Assembly: GCF_023243045.1 (NCBI RefSeq)
Contig: NZ_JALKFX010000074.1
Span: forward strand, 1-46,650
Reading direction: 5' to 3'
Length of the DNA stretch: 46,650 nt
Origin: Frankia sp. AgB32
Lineage (GTDB): Bacteria > Actinomycetota > Actinomycetes > Frankiales > Frankiaceae
Positions within the stretch are counted from its first letter, which is position 1; each line of letters begins with the position of its first letter. Positions 8,129 through 17,993 of this stretch are shown piece by piece. The notes beneath the pieces are model-generated. The model saw only the letters and a program-made list of their open reading frames with translations. It had not been told where the DNA came from and did no database searches. A program made the translations under genes and the position numbers.

Positions 8129-8989
8129 ATGTACGAGCAGACCTTCTCCCGCGCTAACCCCGGCTGCATCGTGTTCCTGCTGGACCGATCCGACTCGATG
8201 AAGCAGCCGTGGCAGTCCAGCGGGGGCACGCTCGCCGAGGGCGCCGCCCGCGCCGTGAACAAGATCCTGCTCGACCTGTGCGTGAAGTCGGCGAAGGAGG
8301 TCGGTGGCCGGGCCCGGCACTACTTCGACGTCGGCGTCTTCGGTTACGGTGCCTGCCCGACGGCGGGCGGCGAGGGGGTCGAGCCCGCGCTCGGCGGCGG
8401 GCCGATCGTGCCGATCCCGCAGGTGTTCGACAGCCCGCTGCGGGTCGAGCCGCTGCGCGGTGGCCCCGACGATCCGACCGTCGACGCGGTCGCCGGCTCC
8501 CGGCTGCCCGTCTGGGTCGAGCCCGTGTTCGGCTACCGCACGCCGATGTGCCAGGCCATCGCGGCGGCCGGCGAGCACGTGTACGAGTGGGCGGCGAACC
8601 ATCCCGACTCGTTCCCGCCGATCGTCATCAACATCACCGACGGGATGGTCACCGACAGCCCGTTCGACGGCGCCGACCTCGCCGAATGGGCCGCCCGGCT
8701 CACCTCGATCGAGACCCGGGACGGCGGGACGCTGCTGTTCAACATCTTCCTGTCGCCGACGATCGCGCCCGAGGTGCTGTTCCCCGTCACGGGTGCCGGG
8801 CTGCCCGCGCCGGGACCCGACCTGTTCGCGATCTCCAGCGCGCTGCCGGCGTCGATGGTCGCGAACGCACGGGGCGCCCGGGTGGAGATCGCCGACGGTG
8901 CCCGCGGGTTCGTGTTCAACGCGGGCCTGGCCACCCTCGTGTGGTTCCTGGAGATCGGCACCCGGGTCGCCGCCGTCCGGGACCGGTGA
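8129..8989 (+). CDS. TerY-like von Willebrand factor A domain protein
   Basis: A 286-residue cytoplasmic protein consisting of one vWA domain. The metal-ion-dependent adhesion site motif D-x-S-x-S is D19-R-S21-D-S23 (FLLDRSDSM). The later acidic MIDAS element is in NITDGMVTDS at about residues 168-177. Length and the cytoplasmic location fit the TerY branch rather than secreted adhesins. ATG 8129 was chosen as the first start before the domain; the ribosome site is weak. The next gene, eleven bases away, encodes a PP2C-like phosphatase and the one after that a kinase. That is the order and composition of the vWA/PP2C/kinase triad described in tellurium-resistance-type (TerY-P) signalling systems. 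It may serve as the scaffold that presents clients to the kinase and phosphatase. Confidence 0.85.
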   Translation: MYEQTFSRANPGCIVFLLDRSDSMKQPWQSSGGTLAEGAARAVNKILLDLCVKSAKEVGGRARHYFDVGVFGYGACPTAGGEGVEPALGGGPIVPIPQVFDSPLRVEPLRGGPDDPTVDAVAGSRLPVWVEPVFGYRTPMCQAIAAAGEHVYEWAANHPDSFPPIVINITDGMVTDSPFDGADLAEWAARLTSIETRDGGTLLFNIFLSPTIAPEVLFPVTGAGLPAPGPDLFAISSALPASMVANARGARVEIADGARGFVFNAGLATLVWFLEIGTRVAAVRDR

Positions 8990-8999
8990 GGAGACGCGG

Positions 9000-9794
9000 A
9001 TGATCCTCGCCCGCTCCACCTGTTTCGCCCTGGAGAAGCAGGGCAGCGCCGCGCTGGAATGGGAGGACGCCGCCGCGTACGACGACGGCGATCCGGCCGC
9101 GGGCACAGTGCCCCGCTATGTGGTCGTGGACGGGGCGACCGAGGCGTACGACGCGATCCGCTGGGTGGAACACCTTGTCGGTTCGTTCGTCGCCCGGCCT
9201 GGTCCCGTCCTCACCCCCGACGGGCTGGGGGCCTGGTTCGAGCAGGTCCAGCGGCTGTGGGTGGCCGAGGCGCCGACCAGGTTCGCGACGGTCATCGAGG
9301 AGCACAAGTTCCGCGCGGAGGGCTCGTTCGCGACGTTCCTGGGCTGCCGGCTGGCCGACCTCGACGGCCCGCGGGCCCGCTGGGAGGCCGCCGCGCTCGG
9401 CGACACCGTGCTGTTCCACATCCGTGCCGGGCGGCTGCTCACCCACTTCCCGCCGATCGGCGTCGACGAGTTCGGCCTGTCCCCCGACGGCATCAGCACC
9501 CACCCGCGGGCGCTCGGCCCGATGGTGCGTGGCCTGGGCCTGGCCGCCGGCGAGGTCCGCGCCGGCGACGTGCTGTTCATCGCCACCGACGCGCTGGCCG
9601 CCTGGCTGCTCGCACAGGCGGCGCACGACGAGGCGGCACTGTGGCCGGTACTCGTCGAGCTGGCGCACGACGCGACGTTCGCGGCCCTCGTCGCCGACCA
9701 ACGCGCCACAGGCCGGCTGCACAACGACGACGTCACCCTGCTGCGCGTCCGGCTCGTCACCGACGAGCCCGCCGACCTGGTCGTGAACCTGTGA
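9000..9794 (+). CDS. PP2C-like protein serine/threonine phosphatase
   Basis: A 264-residue single-domain protein starting at ATG 9000 after a GAGGAG at 8989-8994. Metal-binding landmarks of PP2C enzymes can be seen: VVVDGATEAY (D44-G45), a Gly/Ser-rich strand in EGSFATFLGC, FIATDALAAWLL near 198 and the terminal HNDDVTLLRV near 242. The usual DGxGG after the first Asp is replaced by DGATEAYD, as in the compact PP2C forms of TerY-type triads. It should remove phosphate from targets of the neighbouring kinases. The stop overlaps the GTG of the kinase-like gene, so the two are made together. Confidence 0.82.
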   Translation: MILARSTCFALEKQGSAALEWEDAAAYDDGDPAAGTVPRYVVVDGATEAYDAIRWVEHLVGSFVARPGPVLTPDGLGAWFEQVQRLWVAEAPTRFATVIEEHKFRAEGSFATFLGCRLADLDGPRARWEAAALGDTVLFHIRAGRLLTHFPPIGVDEFGLSPDGISTHPRALGPMVRGLGLAAGEVRAGDVLFIATDALAAWLLAQAAHDEAALWPVLVELAHDATFAALVADQRATGRLHNDDVTLLRVRLVTDEPADLVVNL

Positions 9795-11107
9795 CCGCGT
9801 ATCCCTCCGCGGAGGACTACATCCGCGCCGTGCAGCAGCCCGCGGTCGTGTTCGACCGGCCCGAGCTGGTCGCGGCCCGCTTCGACGAGCATCCGATGCT
9901 GGGCATTCCCGTTCCCGCGTCGGGTTCCACGGCGGTGGTGTTCCGGGCGACGGTCGGCGGCAGCGCGCAGGCGCTGCGGTTCTTCACCCGTGACGACGCC
10001 GCCACCGAGGTGCGTTACACGGCGCTCAACGCCTGGTTCACCGAGCGGAACCTCACCGGGGACGTCGCCGTCTGCCACTGGGTGGAGCAGGCGATCCTGG
10101 TCAACGGGCGGCGCTGGCCGATGGTCCAGATGGAATGGGTCGAGGGGCGGACCCTCGACCAGCACGTCGAGGACCTTGCCGAGGCCGACGACCGGGCGGC
10201 GCTGACGGCGCTCGCCGACTCCTGGCGCGACCTGCTGCGCCGCACCCAGGCCGCCCGCTTCGCGCACGGCGACCTGCAGCACGGCAACGTGCTCGTCGAC
10301 CCCGCCGGCCGGCTGCGCCTGGTCGACTTCGACAGCTCCTGGATCGCCCCGTTCGCCGGCTCACCGGCGCCGACGGAGGTGGGGCACCGCAACTACCAGC
10401 CCGAGAACCGCCGCTGGGGCCCGTGGATGGACACGTTCCCCGGCCTCGTCATCTACCTGTCGCTGCTGGCCCTCGCCCGCGATCCGGCGCAGTGGGAGCA
10501 GCTCAACGACGGCGAGAACCTGCTCCTGCGCGACCAGGACTACCAGCCGCCGCACCAGACCCGGGCCTGGTCCTCGCTGGAGCGGCTCCACGACCCGCGG
10601 ATCGACCGGCTCGCCGCCCGGCTGCGGGCCTGCTGCGCGCCCGGCTGGACGGCCGCCGGCGACCTCGAAGGACTGCTCGCTCAACCCCTGCCCTGGTGGA
10701 CCCGCTCGGAGACCACGCACCCGCCGGTCGCCGCGCCGCCCGGGTTCACCGGGCCCACCACGGTGCCGGCACATCCCCAGCCGCGGCCTGGCTCCCGGCC
10801 GACGGGTCAGACCACCTGGTGGCAGCAGCCGGCCGAGGCCGCCCAGCCCGCGCCGAGCCCCGCCCCGCCCGAGCAGCCGCGGCCGGCGACCGGCGACCGG
10901 CGGCGGCTGCGCACCGCCGGCAAGGTGCTGGGCGCCGCGGCCAAGGGAGCCCTGACCGCGTTCTTCTGCCTGCTCCTCTTCAGTCTCCTGGCTCCGGCCG
11001 GCGTGCCGCCGGCCCCGCGCGTCCTGCTCGCCGCCCTGCCAGCGCTGCTCGTCCTCATCCGTATGCGCCGGCGACGTCAGCGGAAACAACCACCGGGGAA
11101 GTCATGA
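9791..11107 (+). CDS. atypical protein-kinase-like protein with C-terminal membrane anchor
   Basis: A 438-residue protein from GTG 9791. The kinase-like core spans about residues 35-290. The catalytic loop HGDLQHGNV has H159, D161 and N166, and the metal-binding loop reads VDFDSSW rather than DFG. The beta-3 Lys position appears as QALRFF, Arg in place of Lys, and the Gly loop is short (ASGSTAVVF), so activity may be altered. A Pro-rich linker leads to two membrane helices at about residues 390-410 and 416-430. Position right after PP2C and overlapping the next start (ATGA) marks it as the kinase member of the triad. Whether it phosphorylates proteins or another molecule is open. Confidence 0.75.
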   Translation: MTAYPSAEDYIRAVQQPAVVFDRPELVAARFDEHPMLGIPVPASGSTAVVFRATVGGSAQALRFFTRDDAATEVRYTALNAWFTERNLTGDVAVCHWVEQAILVNGRRWPMVQMEWVEGRTLDQHVEDLAEADDRAALTALADSWRDLLRRTQAARFAHGDLQHGNVLVDPAGRLRLVDFDSSWIAPFAGSPAPTEVGHRNYQPENRRWGPWMDTFPGLVIYLSLLALARDPAQWEQLNDGENLLLRDQDYQPPHQTRAWSSLERLHDPRIDRLAARLRACCAPGWTAAGDLEGLLAQPLPWWTRSETTHPPVAAPPGFTGPTTVPAHPQPRPGSRPTGQTTWWQQPAEAAQPAPSPAPPEQPRPATGDRRRLRTAGKVLGAAAKGALTAFFCLLLFSLLAPAGVPPAPRVLLAALPALLVLIRMRRRRQRKQPPGKS

Positions 11108-14100
11108 TGGCAGAGCGGATGTTCGGGCCGTACCGCATCGAGGCGGTGCTGGGACGCGGCGGTATGGGCGAGGTCTACCGCGCCTACGACACGGCGCAGC
11201 AGCGGATGGTGGCGCTCAAGCTGCTGCTGCCGAGCCTGGCCGGCGACCGGCAGTTCACCGAGCGGTTCCGCCGGGAAGCCGAGATCGCGGCGCAGCTGCG
11301 CGAGCCGCACGTGATCCCGATCCACCGCCACGGCGAGATCGACGGCCAGCTCTTCCTCGACATGCGGCTGGTGGAGGGCGACCATCTCGGCCGGGTCCTG
11401 CGCGACGGGCCGCTCGACCCGCTGATCGCCGTCAGCGTCGCCGAACAGGTCGCGGCCGCGTTGGACGCCGCGCACGCCGACGGGCTGATCCACCGTGACG
11501 TCAAGCCGTCCAACGTGCTGTGCGCCGGCGGCGGCCGGCCGACGGACTTCGTCTACCTCGTCGACTTCGGGATCGCCCGGTCCGTCGACGGCGCCGGCCT
11601 GACCACCACCGGCGCGATGATCGGCACGCTCGACTACATGGCGCCCGAACGGTTCGGGCCGGGGCGGGTCGACCACCGCACGGACGTCTACTCGCTGGCC
11701 TGCCTGTTCTTCGAGTGCCTGACCGCACGCCGGCCGTTCGAGGCCCCCGAGCGGCTCGGCCTGATCCGGGCGCACCTACAGGACCCGCCGCCCGCGCTCA
11801 CCGCCGTGCGCCCCGGGCTGCCCGCGGCCCTGGACGCCGTGATCGCGCGGGGCATGGCGAAGGACCCCGCCGACCGGCATCCGTCCGCGTCCGCCTTCGC
11901 CGCCGCGATCCGCGCCGCCCTCACCCCCGCCGCCCCGGCGGCCCCGGTTCCGCCACCCGCCGCCCCGGCCCCCGCAGGTGCCTGGTGGACGCGCGGTCAC
12001 GGCGCCGCCCAGACGCCGCCCAACCCAGCGCCACCTCCCACCCCACAGAACCCGCCCACCCCACAGAACCCGCCCACCCCGCAGAACCCGTCCATCCCGC
12101 AGGGCCCGCCCGCCCCGCCATCACCGCCTGCCCAGCCCTCCGTCACACCGGCCGCCGCGGCGCCGCCAACCCCGGCCGCACCGCCGAGGGCGTCCGGGAC
12201 CGGCTGGTGGCAGACGCCCCGCCCGCCCTCGACACCACCCGCCCCCGCACCGACACCACCCGCCCCATCGGCGGCTGGGCCGCCTCCGCCCAAGGCACCA
12301 CCGGCCCCACCCAAGGCCCCACCAGCCGCACCGCCGACGCCACCAGCCCCACCGCGGCCTGTCCCCCCGGCCGTGCCAACCACCCGGGTCGCCGCCGGGA
12401 GCCACTCCTGGAAACGACCGGCACCAGCCGCACCGCCGGCCACGTTCCCGGCAGCCGGGCCGGGCGGCGGCGGGCCACCCGCATCCGGTCGAAGCGGAAC
12501 CTGGTGGGGGCGCGGCGCCACGGCGCTGCATCCGGTCGGGGCGGCGACGGTCGTCATCGGCCGCGGGCCCGAGTGTGACGTGGTGCTCGCCGAACCGCTC
12601 GTCTCGCGGCGGCACGCGGAGCTGCGTCAGGTCGGGTCGGAGTGGCACCTCGTCGACCTCGGCAGTTGGAACGGGACGTTCGTGAACGGCCGCCGGGTCG
12701 GCCAGGCGACGATCGGCCCTGACGACATCGTCGGCATCGGGCACGCGCTGCTGCGGCTGCAGGGCGGCACGCTCGTCGAGTACACCGACTCCGGCGACAT
12801 CTCGTTCGAGGCCGACAACCTGGTTGTCACCCGCTCGGGCCGGCGCCTGCTCGACGGGGTCGGGTTCGCGTTGGGGCAGCGCAGCCTGCTGGCCGTCGTC
12901 GGGCCCAGCGGCGCCGGGAAGTCGACGCTGCTCGGCGCGCTGACCGGGCAGCGTCCCGCCGACTCCGGCGAGGTCCGCTACGCCGGCCGCGACCTGTATG
13001 CCGCCTACGACGAGCTGCGCCAGCGCATCGGGCTGGTCCCGCAGGACGACATCCTGCACCCGCAGCTCACCGTCCGCCGGGCCCTGCGCTACGCCGCCGA
13101 ACTGCGCTTCCCCGCCGACACCCCGGCGGCCGAACGCAACGCCCGGGTCGAGGAGGTCATCGGCGAGCTGGGACTCACCGACCAGGCGGCGCAGCGGATC
13201 AGCACCCTGTCCGGCGGGCAGCGCAAACGCACCAGCGTGGCCCTGGAGCTGCTCACCCGCCCGTCGCTGCTCTTCCTCGACGAGCCGACGTCCGGCCTGG
13301 ACCCGGGCATGGACAAGTCGGTGATGCAGACCCTGCGCACGCTGGCCGACGACGGCCGGACGGTCGTCGTCGTCACCCACTCGCCGGCCCAGCTCGACCT
13401 GTGCGACCGACTGCTGGTGCTCGCGTCGGGCGGCAAGCTCGCCTACTTCGGGCCGCCCGGCGAGGCGCTCGCGTACTTCGGCCAGCACGACTTCGCCGAC
13501 ATGTTCCTGCTGCTCGACCGTTCCCGCGAGGTCGACTGGACGGCCCGGTTCAAGGCCTCGCCGCAGTACGCGAAGTACGGGACGCCGAGCGCCCCGGCGC
13601 CGCCGGCCGCGGCTCCGGCGCGGGCCGTGCCGGACGCGCCGCCGCGCCAGCAGCCGGCGCTGCGCCAGTTCTCCGCGCTCGCCCGCCGCTACCTCGCGGT
13701 GATCGCGGCCGACCGGGCCTACGCCGTGTTCCTCCTGGCGCTGCCGCTGGTCCTGAGCCTCTTCGCGCAGCTGCTGCCCGGCGATGCCGGGCTGTCGTGG
13801 CGGAGCCTGCAGGTCGGCCCGGGCGGGGGTCCCGGCGGTGGGCCTGGTCCCGGCGCGGATCGCACGGACATCGCGCCGCTCATGCTCGTGCTCATCCTCG
13901 GCTGTGCGTTCACGGGGTTCGCCGGATCGTTCCGCGAGCTGGTCAAGGAGCGCTCGGTCTTCCAGCGGGAGCAGGCGATCGGGCTGTCCCGCGGCGCCTA
14001 CCTCTGGTCGAAGCTCGCCGTCCTCGGCCTGATCACCTGCGTGCAGGCCGTGATCCTGGCCGTCGTGGGGCTGGCCGGCCAGCCGGGGCCGGACCACCCG

Positions 14101-14508
14101 CTGGTCCTGGGCGACGGGGTCACCGAGATCGCCGCCGCCATGACCGCCGTGACGCTGGCCGCGATGGTGCAGGGGCTGCTGGTCTCCGCGCTGATCGCGA
14201 ACGCCGACCGCGGCATGCCGATCCTCGTCGTCATCCTGCTGCTGCAGTTCCTGCTGTGCGGGCTGCTCGTACCGCTGAACCACAGGCCGCCGCTGGAACA
14301 GGTGGCGTACCTGATGCCCGCCAGGTGGGGCTTCGCGCTGGTCGCGGCGACGACCGGCTATCAACACGGTCCCGATGACCCCCTGTGGCATGACCAGGCC
14401 GGCACCTGGACGTTCGATCTCGCCGCCCTGCTGCTGCTGACCGCCGCCCTCGCCGGGGCCATCTGGCTCGCGCTGCGCCGCGGGTCGACCTCGCGCCGCG
14501 GCCGGTGA
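11104..14508 (+). CDS. fused Ser/Thr kinase - FHA - ABC ATPase - ABC-2 permease
   Basis: An 1134-residue multidomain protein; ATG 11104 overlaps the previous stop and follows ggggaag. Residues 8-270 form a complete Hanks-type kinase: [10 protein letters not shown]39, HRDVKPSN with H130/D132, D154-FG and APE near 180. Residues 275-465 are Pro/Ala-rich, including 6-residue repeats. An FHA domain lies at about 478-560 ([23 protein letters not shown]). An ABC ATPase of ABCG type follows: Walker A GPSGAGKS at 600, signature LSGGQRKR at 702, Walker [11 protein letters not shown] near 722. Six membrane helices from about 875 to 1125 form an ABC-2 permease. In Mycobacterium the kinase PknF and the FHA-ABC exporter Rv1747 are separate neighbouring genes; here both are one chain. 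The substrate is unknown. The kinase would phosphorylate a partner or its own linker, read by the FHA domain to gate transport. Confidence 0.9.
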   Translation: MMAERMFGPYRIEAVLGRGGMGEVYRAYDTAQQRMVALKLLLPSLAGDRQFTERFRREAEIAAQLREPHVIPIHRHGEIDGQLFLDMRLVEGDHLGRVLRDGPLDPLIAVSVAEQVAAALDAAHADGLIHRDVKPSNVLCAGGGRPTDFVYLVDFGIARSVDGAGLTTTGAMIGTLDYMAPERFGPGRVDHRTDVYSLACLFFECLTARRPFEAPERLGLIRAHLQDPPPALTAVRPGLPAALDAVIARGMAKDPADRHPSASAFAAAIRAALTPAAPAAPVPPPAAPAPAGAWWTRGHGAAQTPPNPAPPPTPQNPPTPQNPPTPQNPSIPQGPPAPPSPPAQPSVTPAAAAPPTPAAPPRASGTGWWQTPRPPSTPPAPAPTPPAPSAAGPPPPKAPPAPPKAPPAAPPTPPAPPRPVPPAVPTTRVAAGSHSWKRPAPAAPPATFPAAGPGGGGPPASGRSGTWWGRGATALHPVGAATVVIGRGPECDVVLAEPLVSRRHAELRQVGSEWHLVDLGSWNGTFVNGRRVGQATIGPDDIVGIGHALLRLQGGTLVEYTDSGDISFEADNLVVTRSGRRLLDGVGFALGQRSLLAVVGPSGAGKSTLLGALTGQRPADSGEVRYAGRDLYAAYDELRQRIGLVPQDDILHPQLTVRRALRYAAELRFPADTPAAERNARVEEVIGELGLTDQAAQRISTLSGGQRKRTSVALELLTRPSLLFLDEPTSGLDPGMDKSVMQTLRTLADDGRTVVVVTHSPAQLDLCDRLLVLASGGKLAYFGPPGEALAYFGQHDFADMFLLLDRSREVDWTARFKASPQYAKYGTPSAPAPPAAAPARAVPDAPPRQQPALRQFSALARRYLAVIAADRAYAVFLLALPLVLSLFAQLLPGDAGLSWRSLQVGPGGGPGGGPGPGADRTDIAPLMLVLILGCAFTGFAGSFRELVKERSVFQREQAIGLSRGAYLWSKLAVLGLITCVQAVILAVVGLAGQPGPDHPLVLGDGVTEIAAAMTAVTLAAMVQGLLVSALIANADRGMPILVVILLLQFLLCGLLVPLNHRPPLEQVAYLMPARWGFALVAATTGYQHGPDDPLWHDQAGTWTFDLAALLLLTAALAGAIWLALRRGSTSRRGR
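12037..12090 (+). repeat. 18-bp tandem repeat in Pro-rich linker
   Basis: About three copies of an 18-bp unit encode PTPQNP repeats in the linker between the kinase and FHA domains of the fused transporter, followed by diverged copies. The repeat contains Thr residues that could be phosphorylated and bound by the FHA domain; this is inference. Confidence 0.75.
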
Positions 14509-14696
14509 CCGCCGCCATCAGTACCTCTGAGAGCCTGTCCATCGCCCGCGTCGCGTCATGCCGCAGGGGCTGTTGGTGTCTTTCTGAACAATGACGCTCG
14601 AAGGTTGAGAATTATATTTCCCGAAGAGCGCCGATCTGTCGTTGCATACCCCTACCGAGGCCCTCGGCTAGCGGGCGGTGGACACGCAGCGGCGCG
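14509..14696. promoter_or_regulatory. intergenic region with AT-rich promoter-like patch
   Basis: This 188-base gap separates the transporter operon from the polyketide locus. An unusually AT-rich patch at about 14604-14624 (ttgagaattatatttccc) stands out from the GC-rich surroundings and could hold a -10 element for the downstream prenyltransferase. No clear -35 or terminator hairpin was identified. Confidence 0.3.
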
Positions 14697-15641
14697 GTGT
14701 CGTCGGGGGTACCGGGTGCGGGTCCCGCACGCGAGATTCGTGCGACGATCACCCCTGTGGCACGACCGGCCGTGGGACGGCGATTCGCTGGAATCCCCGG
14801 CCTCGGCACGCCACGGCGGCGGCCTGCCGTCACGAAGCAGGTCGCGGCGCTGGTGCGGGCGTGTCATCCGGAGCCGACGGCGGCGGTGACGCTGTTCGCG
14901 GCGGCGCTCGCGGGGTCCAGCCGGCGGACGGCGGGCGGGGTGGGGCTGGTGGCGTCGGCGGTGCTGGCCGGGCAGCTCTCGGTGGGGTGGAGCAACGATC
15001 TCGTCGACCGGCACCGGGACGCGGCCGGGGGCCGGGGGGACAAACCGCTCGTCGCCGACGGGCTCGCGGCGGGGACGGTGGCGGCGGCCACGGCGTCGGC
15101 GCTGGTCGCGTGTGTGCCGTTGTCGCTGGCGTCGGGGCGGCGGGCCGGGCTCACCCACCTAGCGGCGGTCGCGAGCGCCTGGGGTTACAACCTCGGGCTG
15201 AAGGCGACGCCGCTGTCCGTCGTCCCGTACGCGGTGTCGTTCGCGCTGCTGCCCACGTTCGTCGTGCGGGGGCTGCCCGGCAGTCCCGAGCCGCCGTGGT
15301 GGCTGCCGGCGGCGGCGGCGCTGCTCGGCGCGGGCGCGCACTTCGCCAACGTGCTGCCCGACCTCGACGCCGATGCCCGCACCGGCGTGCGCGGCCTGCC
15401 CCAGCGCCTCGGGGCGGACGGTTCGCGCGGATCGGCCGCGCTGCTGCTCGCCGCCGGCTCCGCGGTGGCGGTGCTCGGGCCGGCTCGGCCGTCGCCCTGG
15501 CGGGTGAGCGTGCTGACCGCGGTGGGCGTGCTGACCGGCGTCGGCCTGCGCCGCGACGACGAGACCGCGTTTCGCACCGCGATGGCCGTCGCCGCGATCG
15601 ACGTCGCGCTCGTCGTCGCCGCCGGTACCCGGCTGGACTGA
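14697..15641 (+). CDS. UbiA-like membrane prenyltransferase
   Basis: A 314-residue protein, or 294 from the alternative GTG at 14757, which removes an unconserved basic leader; no ribosome site decides between them. The two Asp-rich motifs of UbiA enzymes are present: SNDLVDRHRD near residue 100 and LPDLDADARTG near 221, each binding prenyl diphosphate through magnesium. Seven to nine hydrophobic helices surround them. The family attaches prenyl chains to aromatic acceptors at the membrane. It is followed on the same strand by a UbiG-like methyltransferase, a flavoprotein and a type III polyketide synthase, so its acceptor may be the aromatic polyketide. A 265-base gap before the methyltransferase means it may have its own transcript. 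Confidence 0.8.
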   Translation: MSSGVPGAGPAREIRATITPVARPAVGRRFAGIPGLGTPRRRPAVTKQVAALVRACHPEPTAAVTLFAAALAGSSRRTAGGVGLVASAVLAGQLSVGWSNDLVDRHRDAAGGRGDKPLVADGLAAGTVAAATASALVACVPLSLASGRRAGLTHLAAVASAWGYNLGLKATPLSVVPYAVSFALLPTFVVRGLPGSPEPPWWLPAAAALLGAGAHFANVLPDLDADARTGVRGLPQRLGADGSRGSAALLLAAGSAVAVLGPARPSPWRVSVLTAVGVLTGVGLRRDDETAFRTAMAVAAIDVALVVAAGTRLD

Positions 15642-15906
15642 CCGGCGGCTCACCGCCGCCGGCGCGCCCGTGCCCACCAGCCGCCGGCCTGCCGCCAGCC
15701 GCCGGCCTGCCGCCGGCCACCGGCTGTCGGCGGAGGCGGGCCTGCTCGCGCCACGTCCGGCCCGGTCGAACGTGTACCGCCATTGTGTCGATGGTGGGAA
15801 TGGGTTGGGCCTACCATTACCTTGAGATCGGTTACACCGCAGATCGTGCCGGGGAGATACCGGTTCGGTCGCCGGCCGACGGATCCGACGCCCAACCGGG
15901 AGACCC
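15642..15906. promoter_or_regulatory. intergenic region with tandem repeat and possible operator
   Basis: The gap holds two perfect copies of an 18-bp unit (cagccgccggcctgccgc) at 15678-15713. Further on is a promoter-like, less GC-rich stretch at about 15779-15845 containing ttaccttgagatcggtta, an imperfect inverted repeat (TTACC/GGTTA) that could be an operator. It is the likely control region for the methyltransferase-flavoprotein-polyketide synthase genes. Confidence 0.35.
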
Positions 15907-16695
15907 GTGAACGCTCCCCCGCTGCCGCGGCCCGCATCTCGCCGGCCCGCCCCTCGCCGGCCCGCCCCTCGCCGGCCCAGGAACGATCCCGCCCAGTACG
16001 ACGACCTCACCGACGAGTGGTGGGGGACGCACGGGCAGTTCGCCGCGCTGCGCTGGCTCGCCGAGGCCCGGGGGCGACTCATCCCGGATCCGCCTCGTCC
16101 GGGCGCGCCGCTGCTCGACCTCGCCTGCGGCGCCGGGCTGCTGTCGGTGGCGCTCACCGGCCGGCTCGCCGGCTGGCGCCACGTCGGCGTCGACCTGTCG
16201 GCGCCCGCGCTGCGCCAGGCCGCCGGGCACGGGGTCGCGGCGATCCGCGCCGACGTGCACCACCTGCCGTTTCCCGACGCGCGGTTCTCCTGCGTCGTCG
16301 CCGGTGAGCTGTTCGAGCATCTCGCCGACCTCGACGGTGCCTGCGCGGAGATCGGCCGGGTGCTCGCGCCGGGCGGCACCGTCGTCATCGACACGCTCGC
16401 CGACACCCTGTTCTGCCGGCTCGCCCTCATCCGCGTCGCCGAGCATCTGCCCGGCGGGCCGCCGCGGCGACTGCATGACCCGAAGCTGCTCGTCTCGCCC
16501 GACCGGTTGGCCCGCGCGCTCGGCCGCGCCGGGATCGAGATGACCGTCGTCGGCGGGCTGCGCCCGTCGCTCGTCGACTACGCCCGGTGGCTGGCGCGCC
16601 GCGCCGATGCGGTCCGGATGCTGCCGACCGGTTCCACCGCCGGGGTCTACCAGGCGGTGGGCGTCCGATCCGTGACCGGAAAGGACCACCTGTGA
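15907..16695 (+). CDS. UbiG-like class I SAM-dependent methyltransferase
   Basis: A 262-residue protein from GTG 15907. The N-terminal 27 residues are a basic RRPAP repeat encoded by two copies of a 15-bp unit at 15941-15970 and look non-conserved; the family resemblance starts at DPAQYDDLTDEWW. Motif I is LLDLACGAGLLSVAL near residue 70, with the acidic residue after it in VGVDLSAPAL. Later motifs include AGELFEHLADLDG and the LAPGGTVVIDT strand. The fold and opening match UbiG-type O-methyltransferases acting on hydroxylated aromatic rings. The stop overlaps the next start by GTGA. The probable substrate is the type III polyketide or its prenylated form. Confidence 0.82.
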   Translation: MNAPPLPRPASRRPAPRRPAPRRPRNDPAQYDDLTDEWWGTHGQFAALRWLAEARGRLIPDPPRPGAPLLDLACGAGLLSVALTGRLAGWRHVGVDLSAPALRQAAGHGVAAIRADVHHLPFPDARFSCVVAGELFEHLADLDGACAEIGRVLAPGGTVVIDTLADTLFCRLALIRVAEHLPGGPPRRLHDPKLLVSPDRLARALGRAGIEMTVVGGLRPSLVDYARWLARRADAVRMLPTGSTAGVYQAVGVRSVTGKDHL

Positions 16696-17993
16696 ACGCC
16701 CCGATCCCGTCGCCCCGCACTCTCGCCACTCACGACGACGCCAACGGCACCGAACCGGCCCACGTCGACGTCGACGGCGACGAACTCGCCGTCCGCGACG
16801 TCGATGGCGCCGCGCTCGCCCGCGGTGCCGTCGACGGCCTGGCCGGGCGGGCCGCCGAGGCCGACCGCGACGGCGAGCTGCCCGCCGCCGACCTCGACGA
16901 GCTGCGCGGCGCCGGGCTGCTGGGCCTGCTCGTGCCGAAGCGGCTCGGCGGGTCCGGCGGTGGTTTCGCCGACTGGGCGGACGCCGCGCGTGTCCTCGCC
17001 GCGGGCAGCGGCGCGACCGCGCTGGTCCTGAACATGCACACCTCGGTCGTCGGGGCGATGGCCAGGACGCCCGACGACCTCGCCCGGGCGATGGGCGCGC
17101 CGGAGTCGTTCTTCGCCGCCCGGGACCGGACGCTGGCGGACGCCGCGGCCGGGACGTTCATCGCCGTCGCGATGAGCGAACGGGGTGCCGGCTCCCGGCT
17201 GTCCGAGCTGCGGACCAGCTATCAGCCCGACGGCGAGGGCTACCGGATCACCGGCACGAAGTCGTTCTGCTCGGGGGCGTCGCACGCCGACGTCTTCTTC
17301 GTCGCCGCCCGCGCCGCCGAATCCGACCCGTCGGCCCCCGCGACGGTCAGTCATTTTCTCGTCCCGCGCGGACCCGGGGTGAGCGTCGAACCGAACTGGG
17401 ACACCCTCGGCATGCGCGGCACCGGCAGCCACGACGTGCACCTCGACGTGTGGGTGCCGGCGGACGCGCTGGTCGGTGGTGTCGCCGGGCTGAGCCTGCT
17501 GGTCGCGCAGGTCATGCCGCAGTGGCTCGTCGCCTCCTACGCCGCCGTCTACGCCGGTGTGGGCCGGGCCGTGTTCGACGCCGGGATCACCCATGCCCGC
17601 GGCCGCGCCGGCACCGGGCTGGCCCGGGGACTCGCCGGGCTGCCCGCCGTGCGCGCCCGGTTCGGCCAGGCCGATGCCGCGCTCGCCGCACTCGACGCCG
17701 TCGTCGACGAATGCGCCCGCCGCGTGGATGCCGACCCGGGGTCGCCGTCCACGAACCAGTGGGTGTGGCGGGCGAAGCTGCTCGCCGGGCGTACCGCGCA
17801 GGACGTCGCCGCCTCGATCGTCGAGGCCTGCGGAACGTCGGTCACCCGCCGCGGGCATCCACTCGAACGGCTCTACCGCGATGCCCGGTGCGGCTCACTG
17901 CAACCCGCGACGAGTGACGTCTGCGCGGACTGGCTGGGCATCGCGGCGCTCGGCGGCGACCCGGAGGCCGACGCGGACGTGGCTCGGTGGTGA
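16692..17993 (+). CDS. acyl-CoA-dehydrogenase-like flavoprotein
   Basis: A 433-residue protein from a GTG overlapping the methyltransferase stop. The first 35 residues are an Asp/Val-rich leader. Then come an all-helical domain (LVPKRLGGSGGGFADW), a beta-domain with GTFIAVAMSERGAGS and GYRITGTKSFCSG, the VEPNWDTLGMRGTGSHDV motif, and a C-terminal helical domain with AQDVAASIVEACGTS. This is the full acyl-CoA dehydrogenase fold. The typical catalytic Glu was not located with confidence, so it could be a dehydrogenase or a flavin-dependent hydroxylase relative. Placement between a methyltransferase and a polyketide synthase suggests oxidation of the polyketide or supply of an unsaturated acyl starter. 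Confidence 0.8.
   Translation: MNAPIPSPRTLATHDDANGTEPAHVDVDGDELAVRDVDGAALARGAVDGLAGRAAEADRDGELPAADLDELRGAGLLGLLVPKRLGGSGGGFADWADAARVLAAGSGATALVLNMHTSVVGAMARTPDDLARAMGAPESFFAARDRTLADAAAGTFIAVAMSERGAGSRLSELRTSYQPDGEGYRITGTKSFCSGASHADVFFVAARAAESDPSAPATVSHFLVPRGPGVSVEPNWDTLGMRGTGSHDVHLDVWVPADALVGGVAGLSLLVAQVMPQWLVASYAAVYAGVGRAVFDAGITHARGRAGTGLARGLAGLPAVRARFGQADAALAALDAVVDECARRVDADPGSPSTNQWVWRAKLLAGRTAQDVAASIVEACGTSVTRRGHPLERLYRDARCGSLQPATSDVCADWLGIAALGGDPEADADVARW

Noticed and set aside
10135-11103. Possible longer start of the kinase-FHA-ABC gene
   Set aside because: The upstream in-frame sequence is the out-of-frame reading of the atypical kinase gene; ATG 11104 with ggggaag and the ATGA overlap is the natural start.
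12121-14391. 756-residue minus-strand open frame opposite the transporter gene
   Set aside because: It is a shadow of the GC-rich kinase-FHA-ABC coding strand and has no motifs of its own.
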